DNA of 64,000 bases from Pelecanus crispus (GCF_030463565.1 NC_134653.1:30689150-30753149); one strand, 5' to 3'; counted from the stretch's first letter, positions 24,501-35,275 are shown. Numbers and translations are program-made. The notes: generated from the letters alone by a model not told the origin.

Positions 24501-27500
24501 TCATCGTTTATCATTTGTAGTTCATTTAAACAAAACCAGCGAGAACAATGACTAACCAAAATCCAGAAGGACCTGAAGGACTCTCGGTCTGGATGAATCA
24601 CAGAGTTGGAGGGGGAAGACAAGGTTACAGAATACTTTTTCCTAACCCCAGAAACACAACTCCTTCTGCTCCTCCAGTTGTACTATGTGTAGAAAAGTCC
24701 TGCTTGAAAGAGCAATCCATTGCAATGTGAAGCTAATGCTGAGCTTCAGCAGTACCTTCTCTGGATTATGATGTACTAATCCCTTGCCTCCTGTACCAAG
24801 GTGATAAAAATTGTCAGTTTTCTGGACACGTCAGAGATGACAGCAAGGGATGATTCAACTTCAAGTTTGGCTACAAGTCTCTACAGGAAGATTACTTGAT
24901 TTCATATTAATTAGGGTTTGCATTCAAGAATGTATCACAGTAGTTAGCTCGTGTGCTCAGGCTCCTCCCCATGGAACTGCACGCTTAATTGAAGCAAAAA
25001 AAGTTACTCAGCATTGCAGAACAAGCTCCTTGTTAAAGGCTCTGCAGGGCCTTCAGCCTCTCCCATTTCTCCTGCCAACCCTATGAAGGCACAAAGAGGA
25101 TCTTCTTCAGATCAGTATTTTAGGAGTAGCAACAACTAAAGGGCGAGGAAACAAGAGGAAGACCTACAGCTCAGGAGGAGGTAGGCAGCTCTCGTGTTTC
25201 TCTCCTAGCTGAGACCTTCTGAAGCATCAGACATCAAGGCTAGCAAGTCACGTAAGCAGATAGATGGGATGAATTGTCCTTTTTCATCTTTACAAAATCC
25301 TAGATGTCTGGCTTCAGGTGGCTATGGGGAAGCACTCCTGGTGTTCCACAGTCTCCCTAATGGTACCCCAAAGAAGCCTGGGTCCCATCCCTGTTGCTGA
25401 CTGTAGCCAGCCAGGTTGCTGCAGGTACCTTCCCTTTACATCTCGGTGTCTTCAGGCAAAAAGTGGAAAGAATGGCCTAGGTCTGCCTTCTCAAGCACTC
25501 TTGAGTTGCTGTGGAAGCAGCATACCACCTTTAAAACACACAGCTCTCTAACAAGCAGATCCTCTACCTTAATCTTCTGGGTCTTTGTTTACAAGGACTA
25601 TTTGTTTACATTCTGAATAATGCAGACCTATCACATAATTAGAGGAAAAAAATATGATTATGGACCATTGAAATAGGGCACAGGTATGCTTTTTAATTTA
25701 AGTAGCACAAACTCTGTTCTTACCAGAATGGAGATTATTCCTTTATGCTTCTGCTCAACCAAGTCACAGATGATCTTGTTGTTAAAATATGGAATTGGTT
25801 CCCACTGGAAATAAGAGGGGAAAAAAGGAAGAAAAGTTTTAGAGGAAGGTCTTTTCTTGCAATTTCTAAGTTCTTTGGAGTCAGGCTCCAATCCCAGTAA
25901 AGATCAGTGTTGTAAATTAGGACCAACTGAGCTGCTGGAGAAACAATGACAGCACATTGATCCATCACCCCACACTACAGTCTTCCTGCTTTCAGCAGCC
26001 CAGACCATCCTCTTATTCTCTACATTAATGCACTCCATCACCCAGTGTCTTACACTGTTGGAGCTCCTCATTTCTACAGCAACATTCCCCAAAACTCAAA
26101 AGGTCAACAGTGGCAATGTCCTACTCCTTTCTTAGATGATGTAAATTAAATTGACACTAAATTACACTACAAGTGTTACAGAATGAGACCCATGGCTATC
26201 TTATACTTCCCACAAGAACAATGCAAACTAAAAAAACCCAGGATATCTTCTTCATCGATGATCAAAAGCATTCAGTGTAATGGTAGTTCAAAGAAAAAAG
26301 GGAGGGGGAAAATAAGTTACCTCTATTCCTTCAAGTTCATATTCCTCCTGCTCTGCTTTCAAGGTCATCTCAATCAACAGCTGTTGGAGCTTCTCATTGC
26401 AGTAATTAATGCAGAACTGCTCAAAGCTTCAGAGTGGTTAAGTGAGCATAAGTTTTTATTTATTGCATGGACAGTTTTACTTCTCCCACCGCTACGTACT
26501 GTTTTCCAGCCAGCCAGCCCACTACTAGAGATCAAACCCACACACTTCTCCCACACTCTTGGGCCAATGGCTCAAATCCAGGCAAGCAGTCCAAGATAAA
26601 GCTTTCATCAGGGGTTTCAGCTAACCCAGTGCACTCGGATTTTGCAGTCACCTGTAGCTTGCCTTGCTAGGATGAGAGTACACTCAAGAAGCCATATAGG
26701 ACTTCAGCACATGCCCCCATCAGCAGGAGGGATTACCCCATGCCTCAGGAGCTGTTGTTACCTGTTTGTGTCCAGCACTTCAAACCCATAGATATCCAGC
26801 AGGCCAATAACTGTTTTCCGAGTTGAATCCTGTTAAAGACACCATTGCTCTGTAATTGCTGCTTCAGCTGATGCTTCTTCCCTGCATGTTTCACATTGCT
26901 TTCTCCACCTAAATTTTAAACTTTCTCTTTGAGAGCTTTGTATCACATGCCAATGGAGTAGCCACTTTAAAGCAGATAATGAAATGCTAAAACTATTTAA
27001 GGTACCACCTTCCACACCTAACAGTTTTTCAGCTCAGTGCTGTGGGTTGCCCCTACATCAGTTACCAAGCATCTAAGATACTTGATGATGAGTACTGTAG
27101 GGCCTCACTGGAGAAACTCTGCTCAGCATGTTAGGAACACTCAGTGTCTAGGGCACTAGACAAGAAACCAACCTTGTTGGCTAGAGAGCCATTAATTTTG
27201 CTGACTAGCCAAGTGAAAGTTCGCCCGTAAATCGCCTTTGCTACTGCATCCCGAGCGTAGAACGCCAGATCCACATTCAATGGGCTTAGGACCTAAAAAT
27301 AAAGAAAGATATGCTGGAGATGATAAATACCACAGATCATCAGAGCAAACTTCTGCAAAGCCAGTTCACACCTGTGGCTTAGAGAACTAGCCATGTTGTT
27401 GTATACCACAGCACAGTGCTCAGCCTATCTGAACTGTAGCTGCCTACAGCTTTATTTACCATCAGTGTTACTTCAGTCTGCTGTATGGCCACATGCCAGC

Positions 27501-30500
27501 AGAATTGTGATGCTATGCTTTGGAGAGTACTAATTTAGACAAGCAGGGAGAACTATTGAGACTTCCTTTGAGTTTTATTTTATTAAACTTGGTACAAAAT
27601 GCTCAAAGAACAGCTTTTACCAGTGCTTTTCTTTGTTTATGCAGCCCAGTTTCCCAGGAAGCACTCCAGGGACAGAACAAAAGGAAATCATTTGGCTCAA
27701 ACACAGGGCTGCCTGCAAGTCCCTCTTCCTAGCTTTTTAACAGTTACTACCTCGTTCAGCAGTAAAACTCCAATACTGGGAACATTGGAACTGGTAGTGT
27801 TGGGTTGATGGTTGGACTGATGATCTTAGAGATCCTTTCCAACCTTAATGATTTCTACTTTTCACTTTCATTAAAAAATAATCCAGCCACCAAGCCAGGA
27901 AACATGAAATTATTACTCTACCCTTAATTGGTTTAGTGGTGGACTTGGTAGTGTTAGGTAATGGTTGGACTGGATTATCTTAAAAGGTCTTTTCCAACCT
28001 AAACGATTCTATGATTCTATGTTTTAGTTTAACGTCTCGGGCAAGAAGAGGAAGAAAATATGGAGGAGAGAGACAGCCAGAGTGATCCAGTTTTACTGTA
28101 ACACTGCTAAGAACAGAGCTCCTCATCTGTCACCACCACTAACTGGGGTGACTCCCAGCTGCCTGGGGTTACAAGGGACTACTCGATACCTCTTCAGATC
28201 TGGCTTCGATCTTCCGATGGGTGAGAGCTTCCTGCAGAATGGACAAGTGCACACCCAGTAGCTGCAGAAAAAGATATAGTTGCACTCAGAGTATGGCCAG
28301 CAGGAGACTGCTTAAATAAGCAGTACAGTGTGATCAGTAGGCCATAACCCCCCAGTCCATTCCCATTCATTTCAGGGGGATGCCAGCTTTGGCAGATCTC
28401 AGATATACTCATCTTCGAGCAACAGTGTAAAGAAGTTTCAGAGAGATGTGCTACACAGAAAAGGGGCCCTACAATTCAAGATAGTTTATAACAAGAGCTA
28501 GGTATTTATATAGCAATCCTTCTGCTTTTGGGAACAGATGTTTTTGCGCTTAAGAGGAAAACACAGCAAGGTTAAGGCTTTCTTCATAGCACTTGTAATA
28601 CTGACACCATCTCAGAAGAGATACCTTTGAAATCCATTTGATCTGCGTGCCATCGCGAATGATGGCATGTCCATTGCTATCTTCTTCAAACTGAATGTTC
28701 CCAAGGTGCAGCACACTAGCAACAATTCCAAAGAGGTGCTAATAATGAGAGATATACCATTAGAAAACAGGTTCCCACAGCTCCATGGGATGGTACTAAT
28801 CTTTGCTATGCATACTAATAAACAGAATATTGGCTAGGCTGAAAGAGGCAAGTCAGACAACCTGCTTCAGAGATATACTACCACCAGTTGCCATCGTGCT
28901 GATAGAGCTCTTCACCCACCCACTCCCTCAACCCCCCAAATGATGTCCTATTCCATCCCGAACACCTCTCCCAAGCAAGACTGCTTCCATCAGTTTTGAC
29001 AAAAGACAGCAGCGCACTCCTTATTTAAATTCCCTTTGATAGGCTCAGCCCCTTTTAACATGCATACCTCTATATCTTTTTCAGTAAAGTCAATGATAGA
29101 AAAAGCTTTGCGGACTATTTTCCAGTCATTCTTGTCATTAATAGAAAATACTTTGGCACATCGACCCTACACAGTAAAAGAAAGATGAATTAGTACAACT
29201 AATTGGCAAAGCAGGGTTTTTTTGGTTGTTGGGGTTTGTTTTGTTTTTTGGGTTTTTTTTAAATCAGCAACAAACATAGCATACTACTGGGCATACTACT
29301 TTCATTTCCAGTTTCCTCAGCCTGTACAGATGCAGCCTGCAGCTAGCTAGCAAGTTTCTCTCACTCCTGCTAATCCTAAAAGTGGCTCATTTGATCAGAT
29401 CTTTCAGCGTATACTTAAATCTACAGATAAAGCATTGAGCTTGGACAGTGATTACCACAAAATGCCTAAATCTTGTGAAGAGCTTGAGCTTACAGCCATC
29501 TTCCATTTTTATGGTAATAATAACTTCTGCCCAAGTATTCTTCACTACCAAGGAAGAAAGGAAACTGAGAGCACTACCACAAAGTGAGCTGTATACTGCA
29601 TAACCATACCTATGGATCTCTATAATATGAGGTCCATAAATCCCAAGAAACTCGTTTTATACCAGGTCCTGACACAAGGGTGTTAGAAGAGATGCCTTTA
29701 TACAAAGTGTAACTTGCAGGCAGATACTGCTCTGCTGTTTAGTAGCTCAGACCACTCTTCTCAATGAATCAGGAAGTGTCTTGACCATACCAGAGGGACT
29801 AGGGTCATCAAATGGCTTGGTGACATCTGCTTAAGAGTGTTTACATTCTCACAGCAGCAGTATGGATGGCAGCAGCAAGCCATTCTGCACACACAGAACA
29901 TGGGGAATACACAATTAACAAGAGACCTGGTGAAAGCAACTTTTTTAAAACTCTGATGGCCTTGCTGTCACTGGGTCATATTGCCCAAAAGCTTGTTTCT
30001 GTCCCCACAACTATATCAGCTGATCCAATAAAAGTTATCCCTTATAAGCCACTTATCACATGAATCCTTAGGCCATAACAGCTGGAACAGTTCCTGCTAC
30101 AAAAGCACCCAGGGTAGAACAGTGTCTGACAACCGCAGAGTGAATATGTTTGCAACCAACCTGCCTGCGAGTTTTGCTATAATGTGACACACAGTGGGTT
30201 CTCTTAGCAGTTCAGCAGCGCACTTAGTGAGAAAAGCTGCATTTGCAATCCCTACAATTCTAGATGTGAAATCCAGAGAGAGGGACAAGCTCTCACTGAC
30301 CTGGATGAGATATGCGTACTTTTGGGGGTTGCGCTCCAGCCCAAGCCAGCAAAGAAGATCCTTATCTCCACCCTCTAATAACTGGTAGAAAATATGGAAA
30401 TTCCTTTCTCCGTGGTTTTGATGGACAACTCGTGATTTCTCAATTAGGTAACTGAGGATGTGCCCTCCCACTGGAGCTCCCTGGCAGAACAAAGCAGTCA

Positions 30501-33500
30501 GATCAACACCAACAGATATAAATAACATCACTGTGATGGCTGTTCCTCCAACCTAGGAACAAGGAGCAGTGTCAGGAGAAGCATGTTTCTGCTGTTACTT
30601 ATCTGCCATCCTGTGTTTAAGAGTTAGTATCCAACAACAGTCCAAGCTGTATCTAAAGAGTTTGCTGTCCTTCCAGCATAACTTGTGCTTTACAACAATT
30701 TATATTAGCTTTCTACTGAGCACTGGCAGGATTGCCAGTAATGTAGGAAGCTTTCAGGATGTATAACTAGTTACTTTACTTACAAAATGCAATGCCTGTA
30801 AAAACAGGGTCAGAAATCTGCAGTGTAAGTCTTAATAAATCCTGTGCTGCCTGGTAAGTGTCCAAGAGGTTCACTGATACAGCTTGTTTTAATAGCGGTC
30901 CATTAAGTTTGTTCTCACCTTAAAATCAAATTGGATATCCATGTATTTCCCAAATCTACTCGAGTTGTCATTACGCAGAGTTTTTGCATTTCCAAAAGCC
31001 TATGGATAAACAGATAGATTAAGTCACTTCTCATCTGACTGAGAGCCTGACACCCACGGTAGGACAAAGCTCCAGAAATAAAGATTTGCTGCATCAGCTG
31101 AGTCCTACTACTGAATTTAGTGAGATTAAAGAAATACAAGCTTGGTGGACTTGGCAGTGTTAGGTTTGCAGTTGGACTCAATGATCTTAAAGGTCTTTTG
31201 CAACCTAAGTGATTCTATACTAATGTATTTCCCTAGATTTAATGTGGAATTCAGCTAAACAAATTATTGCTCTTTCTTCTATGACCTATAACTGAAGCCA
31301 TGAGGAACTGTTGTATGCTGTACAGTTTCCTCGTACTTCCCAGGTTTCAGCTATCCTCCACTATAAAACCCAAGTTTAAATTTCTAAACATGGAGTGATA
31401 TTAAATCCCATGCATTCTTTCAGAGGTTGTGCTGCTAAGAGGCTGGCTGAATGTTATTATTTATGTTATACATGCAGGTGCAAAATCCTGTGAAACAGGA
31501 GGCCATTTCTGGGTGCAGGTGTGTAGACTTGCATCAAAGTCTTGTGGAGCGAGGCCATCAATGCCAGTTCTTCTGCATGCTGTACCTTTATTTAGTTTTT
31601 ACCTCCAGAACAGGATTGGAAAGCAGCAGACGATCACGGACGATCTGCAGCTGCTCTGTAGTTGGACAGGTTACTGCAAAATATTGCAAGATCTTCTTGG
31701 ATGCTTCTGTCTTCCCAGCTCCGCTCTCCCCAGAGATGAGGATGAAATGGTTGTTGTACTCACTGCACATCACCCGGTAGGCATTGTCAGCTATGGCATA
31801 TCTGAACAAGGATCACAAGAAGCATTCAGAGGAGAAGCATCTGCTAGAAATGGCAACAGGAGGTGGAGTATCAAAAGTTTTTCAGGAGTACTAACTCCTT
31901 GTCTAACATTACAAGTATTATACATGATGAGAAAGCACAGCTCAAAACGTGAGTCTGACTCAAGGTCTCATAGTAAAAACCCAGTCTATATTTGAAGGAC
32001 AGATAGGGCTTGTTCTTTTTCCCCCACTTTTGCTGTAGGATTTATACCAGCTGCATGTATCCCTGGTAAATACAGTTTATACACAGCAGGGACTCCCTCT
32101 TCCAAAGCAGCAAGGCCAGTTTTGATTCCACTAAAGGGAAGATCTCAACTTCTGCTGATGAGACAGATACAAAGATAACCAATAGTGTTCTTCACTAATT
32201 CTCCACCAATATGCCACTTAAAGAAGGAAAAAAAACCAACAACACCCCCCCCCCCCCCCCAAAACACACCTACTTGGCAAACCACCTAACAACTTCTGAC
32301 CATGAAAAAAAATTCCAGCTCAGAGTTCAGAAGTTCAGGTTTATTCCCCTCTCAGGAAATCCAAGTGGAAGCTGTGCATGAGCACTGTGCTAGTCCTGTG
32401 GTTGCCCGCACTGACACAGGGCTTGAGGACAAGACAAGATGACCAGAGTGTTGTGGACAACTGAAGGACAAGATGTTGACTTGCACATGGACATAGGCAG
32501 GCAGTGGTCTGGCTAGACCATGTGTAGTAACGAGGACACACTGAGCACTAGTCTGGACAGTAATCTTCAAGATACCTCTTCCCCTACAGTTTCCCCAACA
32601 TCACTCCGCAATCCTTTTGTTCCCCTTTTATTCTCACAGTTGGCTAGAAGACAGAGACAAACATATTCTTACCTACAGAGAGATAAAAATATCAGCATTC
32701 ACCAGACCTAGTGACTGTGGATACAAATCCTTGTTGCTAGTTAACAGCATTACAGAAAAAAACCAATTTATTGATATAAAACGAAATCCTAAGGGTTCTA
32801 CTTACAGATGTGGTGGCAGTTCAAAGAAGTTTACCCCTCGATAAAGCTGCATCTGTGTCATGGTGTAGATATCCAGCTCTTTGTAAGGGTTGACAGATAC
32901 AAGAAGAGTACCAATATATGTCTGCAGGGAGAAAAGAATGCATACAGGTGGGAAACCTGTTCCATCACTACAATGACAGCTCCTGAAAGAGGAGTTAAGT
33001 ACAACTGAAAAAGATGGTACTGAACTTGTTATGAGAGAAGAAGAAAAAACAATCACCCACAAAAAAAACTTCCACAGGCATCACTATTTCAAAGCCAATA
33101 CCAACTTCTTCCAAAACCTACCCAGTTAAGAGTGGAGTTGAACGACAGCAAGCTTAGAACCTTACATTTCATATACAAGGTCTTGATATCTCATGATGCG
33201 TAAAGGATTTTTTTTCCTACTTGAAGTTAAGATAATAATGCATTTACTATCCCAGCTCTGTTTCACAAAAGTCTCTGGAAATGACCAATAACTAATGCTG
33301 TGAAGGAAAGCCAAGTAGGATGTCTATTCCACAGATGTTCAACAGAGAAAATTCCTTCTGGACTGTGAAAGGTGATCAAATAACGCATTTCAGGACACAT
33401 TACATTTTCCCTTATTTGCATACATTTTCAGCACATCAAAATGCCCTGTTCTATCTTCTTTTAAATTCTTTCCATTACTGTTATGGAAATATCAGTCCTC

Positions 33501-34131
33501 ATTTGACAAAGGACATGTTTAGATACTACTTGCCACTGCTGTAAGCCAATGTATAACCCTGGGGCTGCTGAGAAAATGGGCATGGTTGCAAAGTCATCTT
33601 AGTTTGCACCATGAAGTACTCAGCACTTCTCATACAAGTCAGATACCACGCTCAGCACTGCCTTGCCTTCAAAGTTAACAAGGAAATAGGAAAGTGAAAT
33701 GCTATCCACTGCATGCTTGGATCTTTGTAAGGCAACTTGGAGCAGGCTGAGAATATTGTTTTCATTAGCGCAAGTAGACAGACTACTACTGGGTGATCAC
33801 TCTCCTGGGTACTACTAACATCTAGCAATGTGTCCCAGAACATTGAAATCAGAGCTGGGAGAGTATCCTCTGTATTGATAACACCTCCTGCCCCTGTAGT
33901 TTTAGTTTGCATCCCATCTAGATGGGCAACTTTATATTTTTATTTATATACATGCCACACTTGGAGATACTTCACCTGCTATAGACTACACGAATCCACA
34001 CTTACATAGATGAGGTTCTCTTGGTATCGCTTGCGAAGGTTGTTCAGGAAAGCAGTCTCACTGGTGTGGGAGTCCAGGAGCACAAAGTCCTGCACCCCAA
34101 CTCTGTCCCGGGCTATCAGAGCCCCTTCCAT
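9570..34131 (-). CDS. MYO1H: MYO1H, unconventional class I myosin (31 coding exons)
   Basis: Single-headed, membrane-associated actin motor. Exons joined by consensus GT-AG sites give about 1021 residues. Motor: P-loop GESGAGKT (105-112), switch [10 protein letters not shown] (157-165), switch II DIYGFE (381-386), and acidic Glu at the TEDS position (about 328). Neck: about three IQ-like segments (about 696-760). Tail: TH1 domain with the PH-like basic signature [13 protein letters not shown] (886-898), which in the MYO1C relative binds phosphoinositides. The start [16 protein letters not shown] and the MYO1C/MYO1H-type tail, together with KCTD10 as convergent neighbour, favour MYO1H over MYO1C. 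The length fits the family. ATG is at 34129-34131, stop TGA at 9570-9572. All exon phases agree except at the exon 18/19 junction, where two surplus G break the frame. Exon numbers here count the ATG exon as 2, since an upstream exon is implied by the acceptor at 34165. Confidence 0.96.
10529..10628 (-). CDS. MYO1H: MYO1H exon 31 (residues 981-1014)
   Basis: 100 bp, [18 protein letters not shown] to [10 protein letters not shown]. Acceptor ATTTGCAG, donor GTG|GTAAGG. Confidence 0.94.
11624..11721 (-). CDS. MYO1H: MYO1H exon 30 (residues 949-980)
   Basis: 98 bp, [20 protein letters not shown] to VKVVQG. Acceptor TTTCCAG, donor AAG|GTAAGG. Confidence 0.94.
12122..12189 (-). CDS. MYO1H: MYO1H exon 29 (residues 926-948)
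   Basis: 68 bp, [19 protein letters not shown] to NKQK. Acceptor TTTTGAAG, donor AAG|GTAGAA. Confidence 0.93.
12758..12893 (-). CDS. MYO1H: MYO1H exon 28: PH-like lipid-binding signature
   Basis: 136 bp, [18 protein letters not shown] then [20 protein letters not shown]. The basic residues of [13 protein letters not shown] correspond to the phosphoinositide-binding pair described in MYO1C. Acceptor TTTTCAG, donor AAG|GTAATG. Confidence 0.95.
13424..13479 (-). CDS. MYO1H: MYO1H exon 27 (residues 862-880)
   Basis: 56 bp, [18 protein letters not shown]. Acceptor CTCCTCAG, donor AAG|GTAAGG. Confidence 0.93.
14346..14439 (-). CDS. MYO1H: MYO1H exon 26 (residues 831-861)
   Basis: 94 bp, [18 protein letters not shown] to [10 protein letters not shown]1 tail. 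Acceptors AACAG and TTACAG lie 6 nt apart; the first gives the family-like ERK-VQLQQK join. Donor TAA|GTGAGT. Confidence 0.9.
14920..15003 (-). CDS. MYO1H: MYO1H exon 25 (residues 803-830)
   Basis: 84 bp, [20 protein letters not shown] to ERKVQ. Two donors lie 6 nt apart (AAG|GTGCAG|GTAACT). The distal one aligns with the human protein and is a better donor. The acceptor is preceded by a long T-run. Confidence 0.88.
15907..16066 (-). CDS. MYO1H: MYO1H exon 24: end of neck, start of TH1 tail
   Basis: 160 bp, [19 protein letters not shown] to [13 protein letters not shown]. Acceptor TCTGTAG, donor GAG|GTGAGG. The family motif LDKSW..PP marks entry to the tail. Confidence 0.95.
16648..16732 (-). 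CDS. MYO1H: MYO1H exon 23: second IQ-like segment
   Basis: 85 bp, [19 protein letters not shown] then TWAVQIIR, the start of a third IQ-like segment. Acceptor CTTGCAG, donor GAA|GTAACT. Confidence 0.92.
17352..17420 (-). CDS. MYO1H: MYO1H exon 22: first IQ motif
   Basis: 69 bp, [21 protein letters not shown]-like pattern ([14 protein letters not shown]), expected to bind calmodulin-type light chains. Acceptor TTGCCAG, donor CAG|GTATGG. Confidence 0.93.
17954..18030 (-). CDS. MYO1H: MYO1H exon 21 (residues 672-697)
   Basis: 77 bp, [20 protein letters not shown], the end of the motor domain leading into the neck. Acceptor TTTTTCAG, donor TAG|GTATGG. Confidence 0.95.
18997..19110 (-). CDS. MYO1H: MYO1H exon 20 (residues 634-671)
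   Basis: 114 bp, [19 protein letters not shown] to EEYKLG. Acceptor TCTTTCAG, donor AAG|GTAAAT. A run of 18 C on the plus strand (18 G in the transcript) lies 64 nt upstream of its acceptor. Confidence 0.95.
19175..19192 (+). repeat. Poly(C) run, 18 C
   Basis: Pure C run followed after one G by seven A, in MYO1H intron 19. The transcript strand carries 18 G, which could form a G-quadruplex. Confidence 0.95.
19415..19534 (-). CDS. MYO1H: MYO1H exon 19 with a 2-nt frame discrepancy at the acceptor
   Basis: Encodes [20 protein letters not shown] then [18 protein letters not shown] (converter region). The acceptor reads CTACAG followed by GGGGAAG. Exon 18 leaves one base, so GG-AAG is needed; GGGG puts the exon out of frame by two. 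With 118 bp instead of 120, the full CDS is exactly divisible by three. Donor AAAG|GTAAGT. Confidence 0.9.
19785..19890 (-). CDS. MYO1H: MYO1H exon 18 (residues 560-594)
   Basis: 106 bp with [17 protein letters not shown] and the myosin hallmark YVRCIKPNE. Acceptor ATCTTAG, donor CTG|GTAAGA, leaving one base (G) of a Gly codon. Confidence 0.95.
20364..20444 (-). CDS. MYO1H: MYO1H exon 17 (residues 533-559)
   Basis: 27 codons, [19 protein letters not shown] to RRRPET, the variable actin-binding loop region. Acceptor TGTTTCAG, donor ACT|GTGAGT. Confidence 0.93.
20674..20720 (-). CDS. MYO1H: MYO1H exon 16 (residues 517-532)
   Basis: 47 bp, [16 protein letters not shown]. Acceptor TTTCCATCAG after an A/T-rich tract, donor GAG|GTAAGA. 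The CR1 insertion lies just upstream in the sense of the gene. Confidence 0.95.
20783..22545 (+). mobile_element. CR1 LINE, 5'-truncated, inactive
   Basis: Plus strand, antisense to MYO1H, inside intron 15. The reverse transcriptase is recognisable: [89 protein letters not shown], and the catalytic-box segment [10 protein letters not shown]. It ends in the CR1 3' tail ATTCTATGATTCTATG near 22531-22545. It is broken by a one-base insertion near 21195 (after NYRPV) and by TGA stops at 21705, 21816 and 22119, so it cannot move. The left boundary is approximate (20745-20790). Confidence 0.95.
22676..22770 (-). CDS. MYO1H: MYO1H exon 15 (residues 485-516)
   Basis: 95 bp, [17 protein letters not shown] to GEVTYCAV. 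Acceptor CCTGCAG, donor TTG|GTGAGT. The next intron is occupied mostly by a CR1 element. Confidence 0.95.
24165..24256 (-). CDS. MYO1H: MYO1H exon 14 (residues 455-484)
   Basis: 92 bp, [19 protein letters not shown] to DHAHFV. Acceptor GCTCCAG, donor GAC|GTATGC. Lower 50-kDa actin-contact region by family comparison. Confidence 0.95.
25724..25804 (-). CDS. MYO1H: MYO1H exon 13 (residues 428-454)
   Basis: 27 codons, [18 protein letters not shown] to GIISIL. Acceptor TTTCCAG, donor CTG|GTAAGA. Relay loop region. Confidence 0.95.
26321..26426 (-). CDS. MYO1H: MYO1H exon 12 (residues 392-427)
   Basis: 106 bp, [16 protein letters not shown] motif (relay helix region) to YELEGIE. Acceptor CTGAAG, donor GAG|GTAACT. 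Confidence 0.96.
26762..26829 (-). CDS. MYO1H: MYO1H exon 11: switch II
   Basis: 68 bp, [20 protein letters not shown]. Contains switch II (DIYGFE). Acceptor TTAACAG, donor CAG|GTAACA; phase 2 exit. Confidence 0.96.
27173..27292 (-). CDS. MYO1H: MYO1H exon 10 (residues 330-369)
   Basis: 40 codons with [18 protein letters not shown], a class I motor signature. Acceptor TTTTTAG, donor AAG|GTTGGT (weaker than consensus). Confidence 0.95.
27791..27858 (+). mobile_element. CR1 3' tip fragment
   Basis: About 70 bp matching the CR1 tail pattern (GTTGGACT..ATGATCTTAGAGATCC..TTCCAACCTTAATGATT). Lies in MYO1H intron 9. Confidence 0.75.
27933..28021 (+). mobile_element. CR1 3' tip fragment with ATTCTATG tail
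   Basis: CR1 tail ending CCAACCTAAACGATTCTATG then ATTCTATG, in MYO1H intron 9, about 75 bp from another CR1 tip in the same orientation. Confidence 0.85.
28190..28261 (-). CDS. MYO1H: MYO1H exon 9 (residues 306-329)
   Basis: 24 codons, [17 protein letters not shown] to ARSEE. Acceptor TTCTGCAG, donor GAG|GTATCG. The terminal Glu residues fall at about the TEDS position (16 residues before the DAVAK motif), so the motor carries a fixed negative charge there. Confidence 0.94.
28625..28738 (-). CDS. MYO1H: MYO1H exon 8 (residues 268-305)
   Basis: 38 codons including [17 protein letters not shown], a conserved motor helix. Acceptor TTATTAG, donor AAG|GTATCT. Confidence 0.95.
29068..29166 (-). 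CDS. MYO1H: MYO1H exon 7 (residues 235-267)
   Basis: 33 codons, [16 protein letters not shown] to FTEKDIE. Acceptor TGTGTAG, donor GAG|GTATGC. Confidence 0.94.
30301..30480 (-). CDS. MYO1H: MYO1H exon 6 (residues 175-234)
   Basis: 60 codons, [19 protein letters not shown] onward, including [12 protein letters not shown], a myosin-wide motif. Acceptor TGCCAG, donor CAG|GTCAGT. Confidence 0.96.
30919..30999 (-). CDS. MYO1H: MYO1H exon 5: switch I
   Basis: 27 codons, [18 protein letters not shown] then YMDIQFDFK. Contains switch I (NDNSSRFGK), which coordinates nucleotide gamma-phosphate. Acceptor CCATAG, donor AAG|GTGAGA. Confidence 0.96.
31141..31220 (+). mobile_element. CR1 3' tip fragment
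   Basis: GGACTTGGCAGTGTTAGG... GTTGGACTCAATGATCTTAA ...GATTCTAT, a CR1 3' end in MYO1H intron 4. Confidence 0.85.
31603..31801 (-). CDS. MYO1H: MYO1H exon 4: P-loop
   Basis: 199 bp, residues 81-147. Carries the ATP-binding P-loop GESGAGKT followed by [10 protein letters not shown]. Acceptor TTGTTCAG, donor GAG|GTAAAA. Confidence 0.96.
32245..32260 (+). repeat. Poly(C) run, 16 C
   Basis: Pure C run in MYO1H intron 3, flanked by A-rich sequence. Confidence 0.95.
32806..32921 (-). CDS. MYO1H: MYO1H exon 3 (residues 43-80)
   Basis: 116 bp, [20 protein letters not shown] to NFFELPPH. Acceptor CCCTGCAG, donor CT|GTAAGT. N-terminal part of the motor domain. Confidence 0.95.
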
Positions 34132-34164
34132 GTTTGCGTCAGTGTTATCTTCCACTTCTTCTTT
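34006..34164 (-). CDS. MYO1H: MYO1H exon 2 (ATG exon)
   Basis: Acceptor TTGCAG at 34165-34170, donor TAT|GTAAGT. ATG at 34129-34131 gives 42 codons, [10 protein letters not shown] to QENLIY. The 33 nt between acceptor and ATG are also open and in frame (KEEVEDNTDAN), so an N-terminally extended isoform is possible, as is known for MYO1C. Confidence 0.95.
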
Positions 34165-35275
34165 CTGCAACACAGAGGTTGGATGAAACAGATTTAGGAG
34201 AGAGCAGATAGGGATCCTAAGGGTCAGCTAAGTCCTTCTCCATACCCCAAGGCCAAATCAACCATGCACAGGAAATGCCAAAAGATTACTATCCAAGCTG
34301 TTATTAACACCTTCCCCAAAGAAGGCAATTTCATACCATGCGAGTTTGCACTCCAAATTCTTTACAGTCAAGACATCTGAGGTTCATTCCTGTGACCAGA
34401 GGTGAAGATCAAGGTTTCCAGGCAGCCCTCGCTAACACAAGAGTTGTTTGAGACAAACCTAGCTCCGAATACACAGTTACAATCTGGGACACTCCGTTAA
34501 CTCAGTCGAGACAAAGCAGTTGCAAGCACAAAGTTGGAAGTTAACGGCGGAAGATACCAGACAAACTGTTAGTATCTCACACCACCAGCAACTACTTTAT
34601 ACAGATAAAGCTACGAAAATGGAGAATCTCCAGAAAAGGCTGCATTTGACTTGACCTTTAGGGAAAAAAAGATTAATCCTACAGTACTACTCTGCACAAG
34701 ATTATTTCATTATTCTTAGTGCCTTCTGCAAGCAGATCAAAGTCAACTTTCAGGGCTGGGCAGCAGATGTCTCCACACACCAGCAAAAGACCTGGGCAGG
34801 GAGCGGCAAGGCCGCCAAGCTGATAAAACTGATCAAACAGCGATTTGGAGAAACAGTTAAACTTTTACTAGCACACACACCACCTCTTTCTGAAGAGGCT
34901 GAAAAATGCAAGAAGTATGTCACTGACAAAACATAATTCTTTTGCACACTCCACTTCCTATTCTTTATTGTGGAAGTTGACCTTATGCTGAAAATACTGC
35001 TGAGAATCAAGCTCCTGTTTCCCAGGCTATAAGAATAAATTGTATGTTTTTTTATTTAATTAAATCAAGCTGATAATTTCATGCTAGCAAATAGACAAAC
35101 AGGATATTCTTTATTCTATAGTAGTAAGTGCGCCATAGTGGTGTTTTCAGGTTTTCTTTTTTGCTTGTTTTCTCAAGACACCAGGATTACACAGTTCAGA
35201 GAAAAATTCCTACTCTAATGCATAAAACACTTCCCTTACAACAGAAATTAAGTTAATACATTTTGAGCAGCTTAC

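Noticed and set aside
24590..24630. CR1-like phrase (AATCACAGAGTTGGAGGGGGA)
   Set aside because: Match is too short and lacks the rest of the CR1 tail.
9570..34131. Minus-strand myosin as MYO1C
   Set aside because: Motor and tail resemble both, but residues such as [22 protein letters not shown] and the KCTD10 neighbour favour MYO1H.
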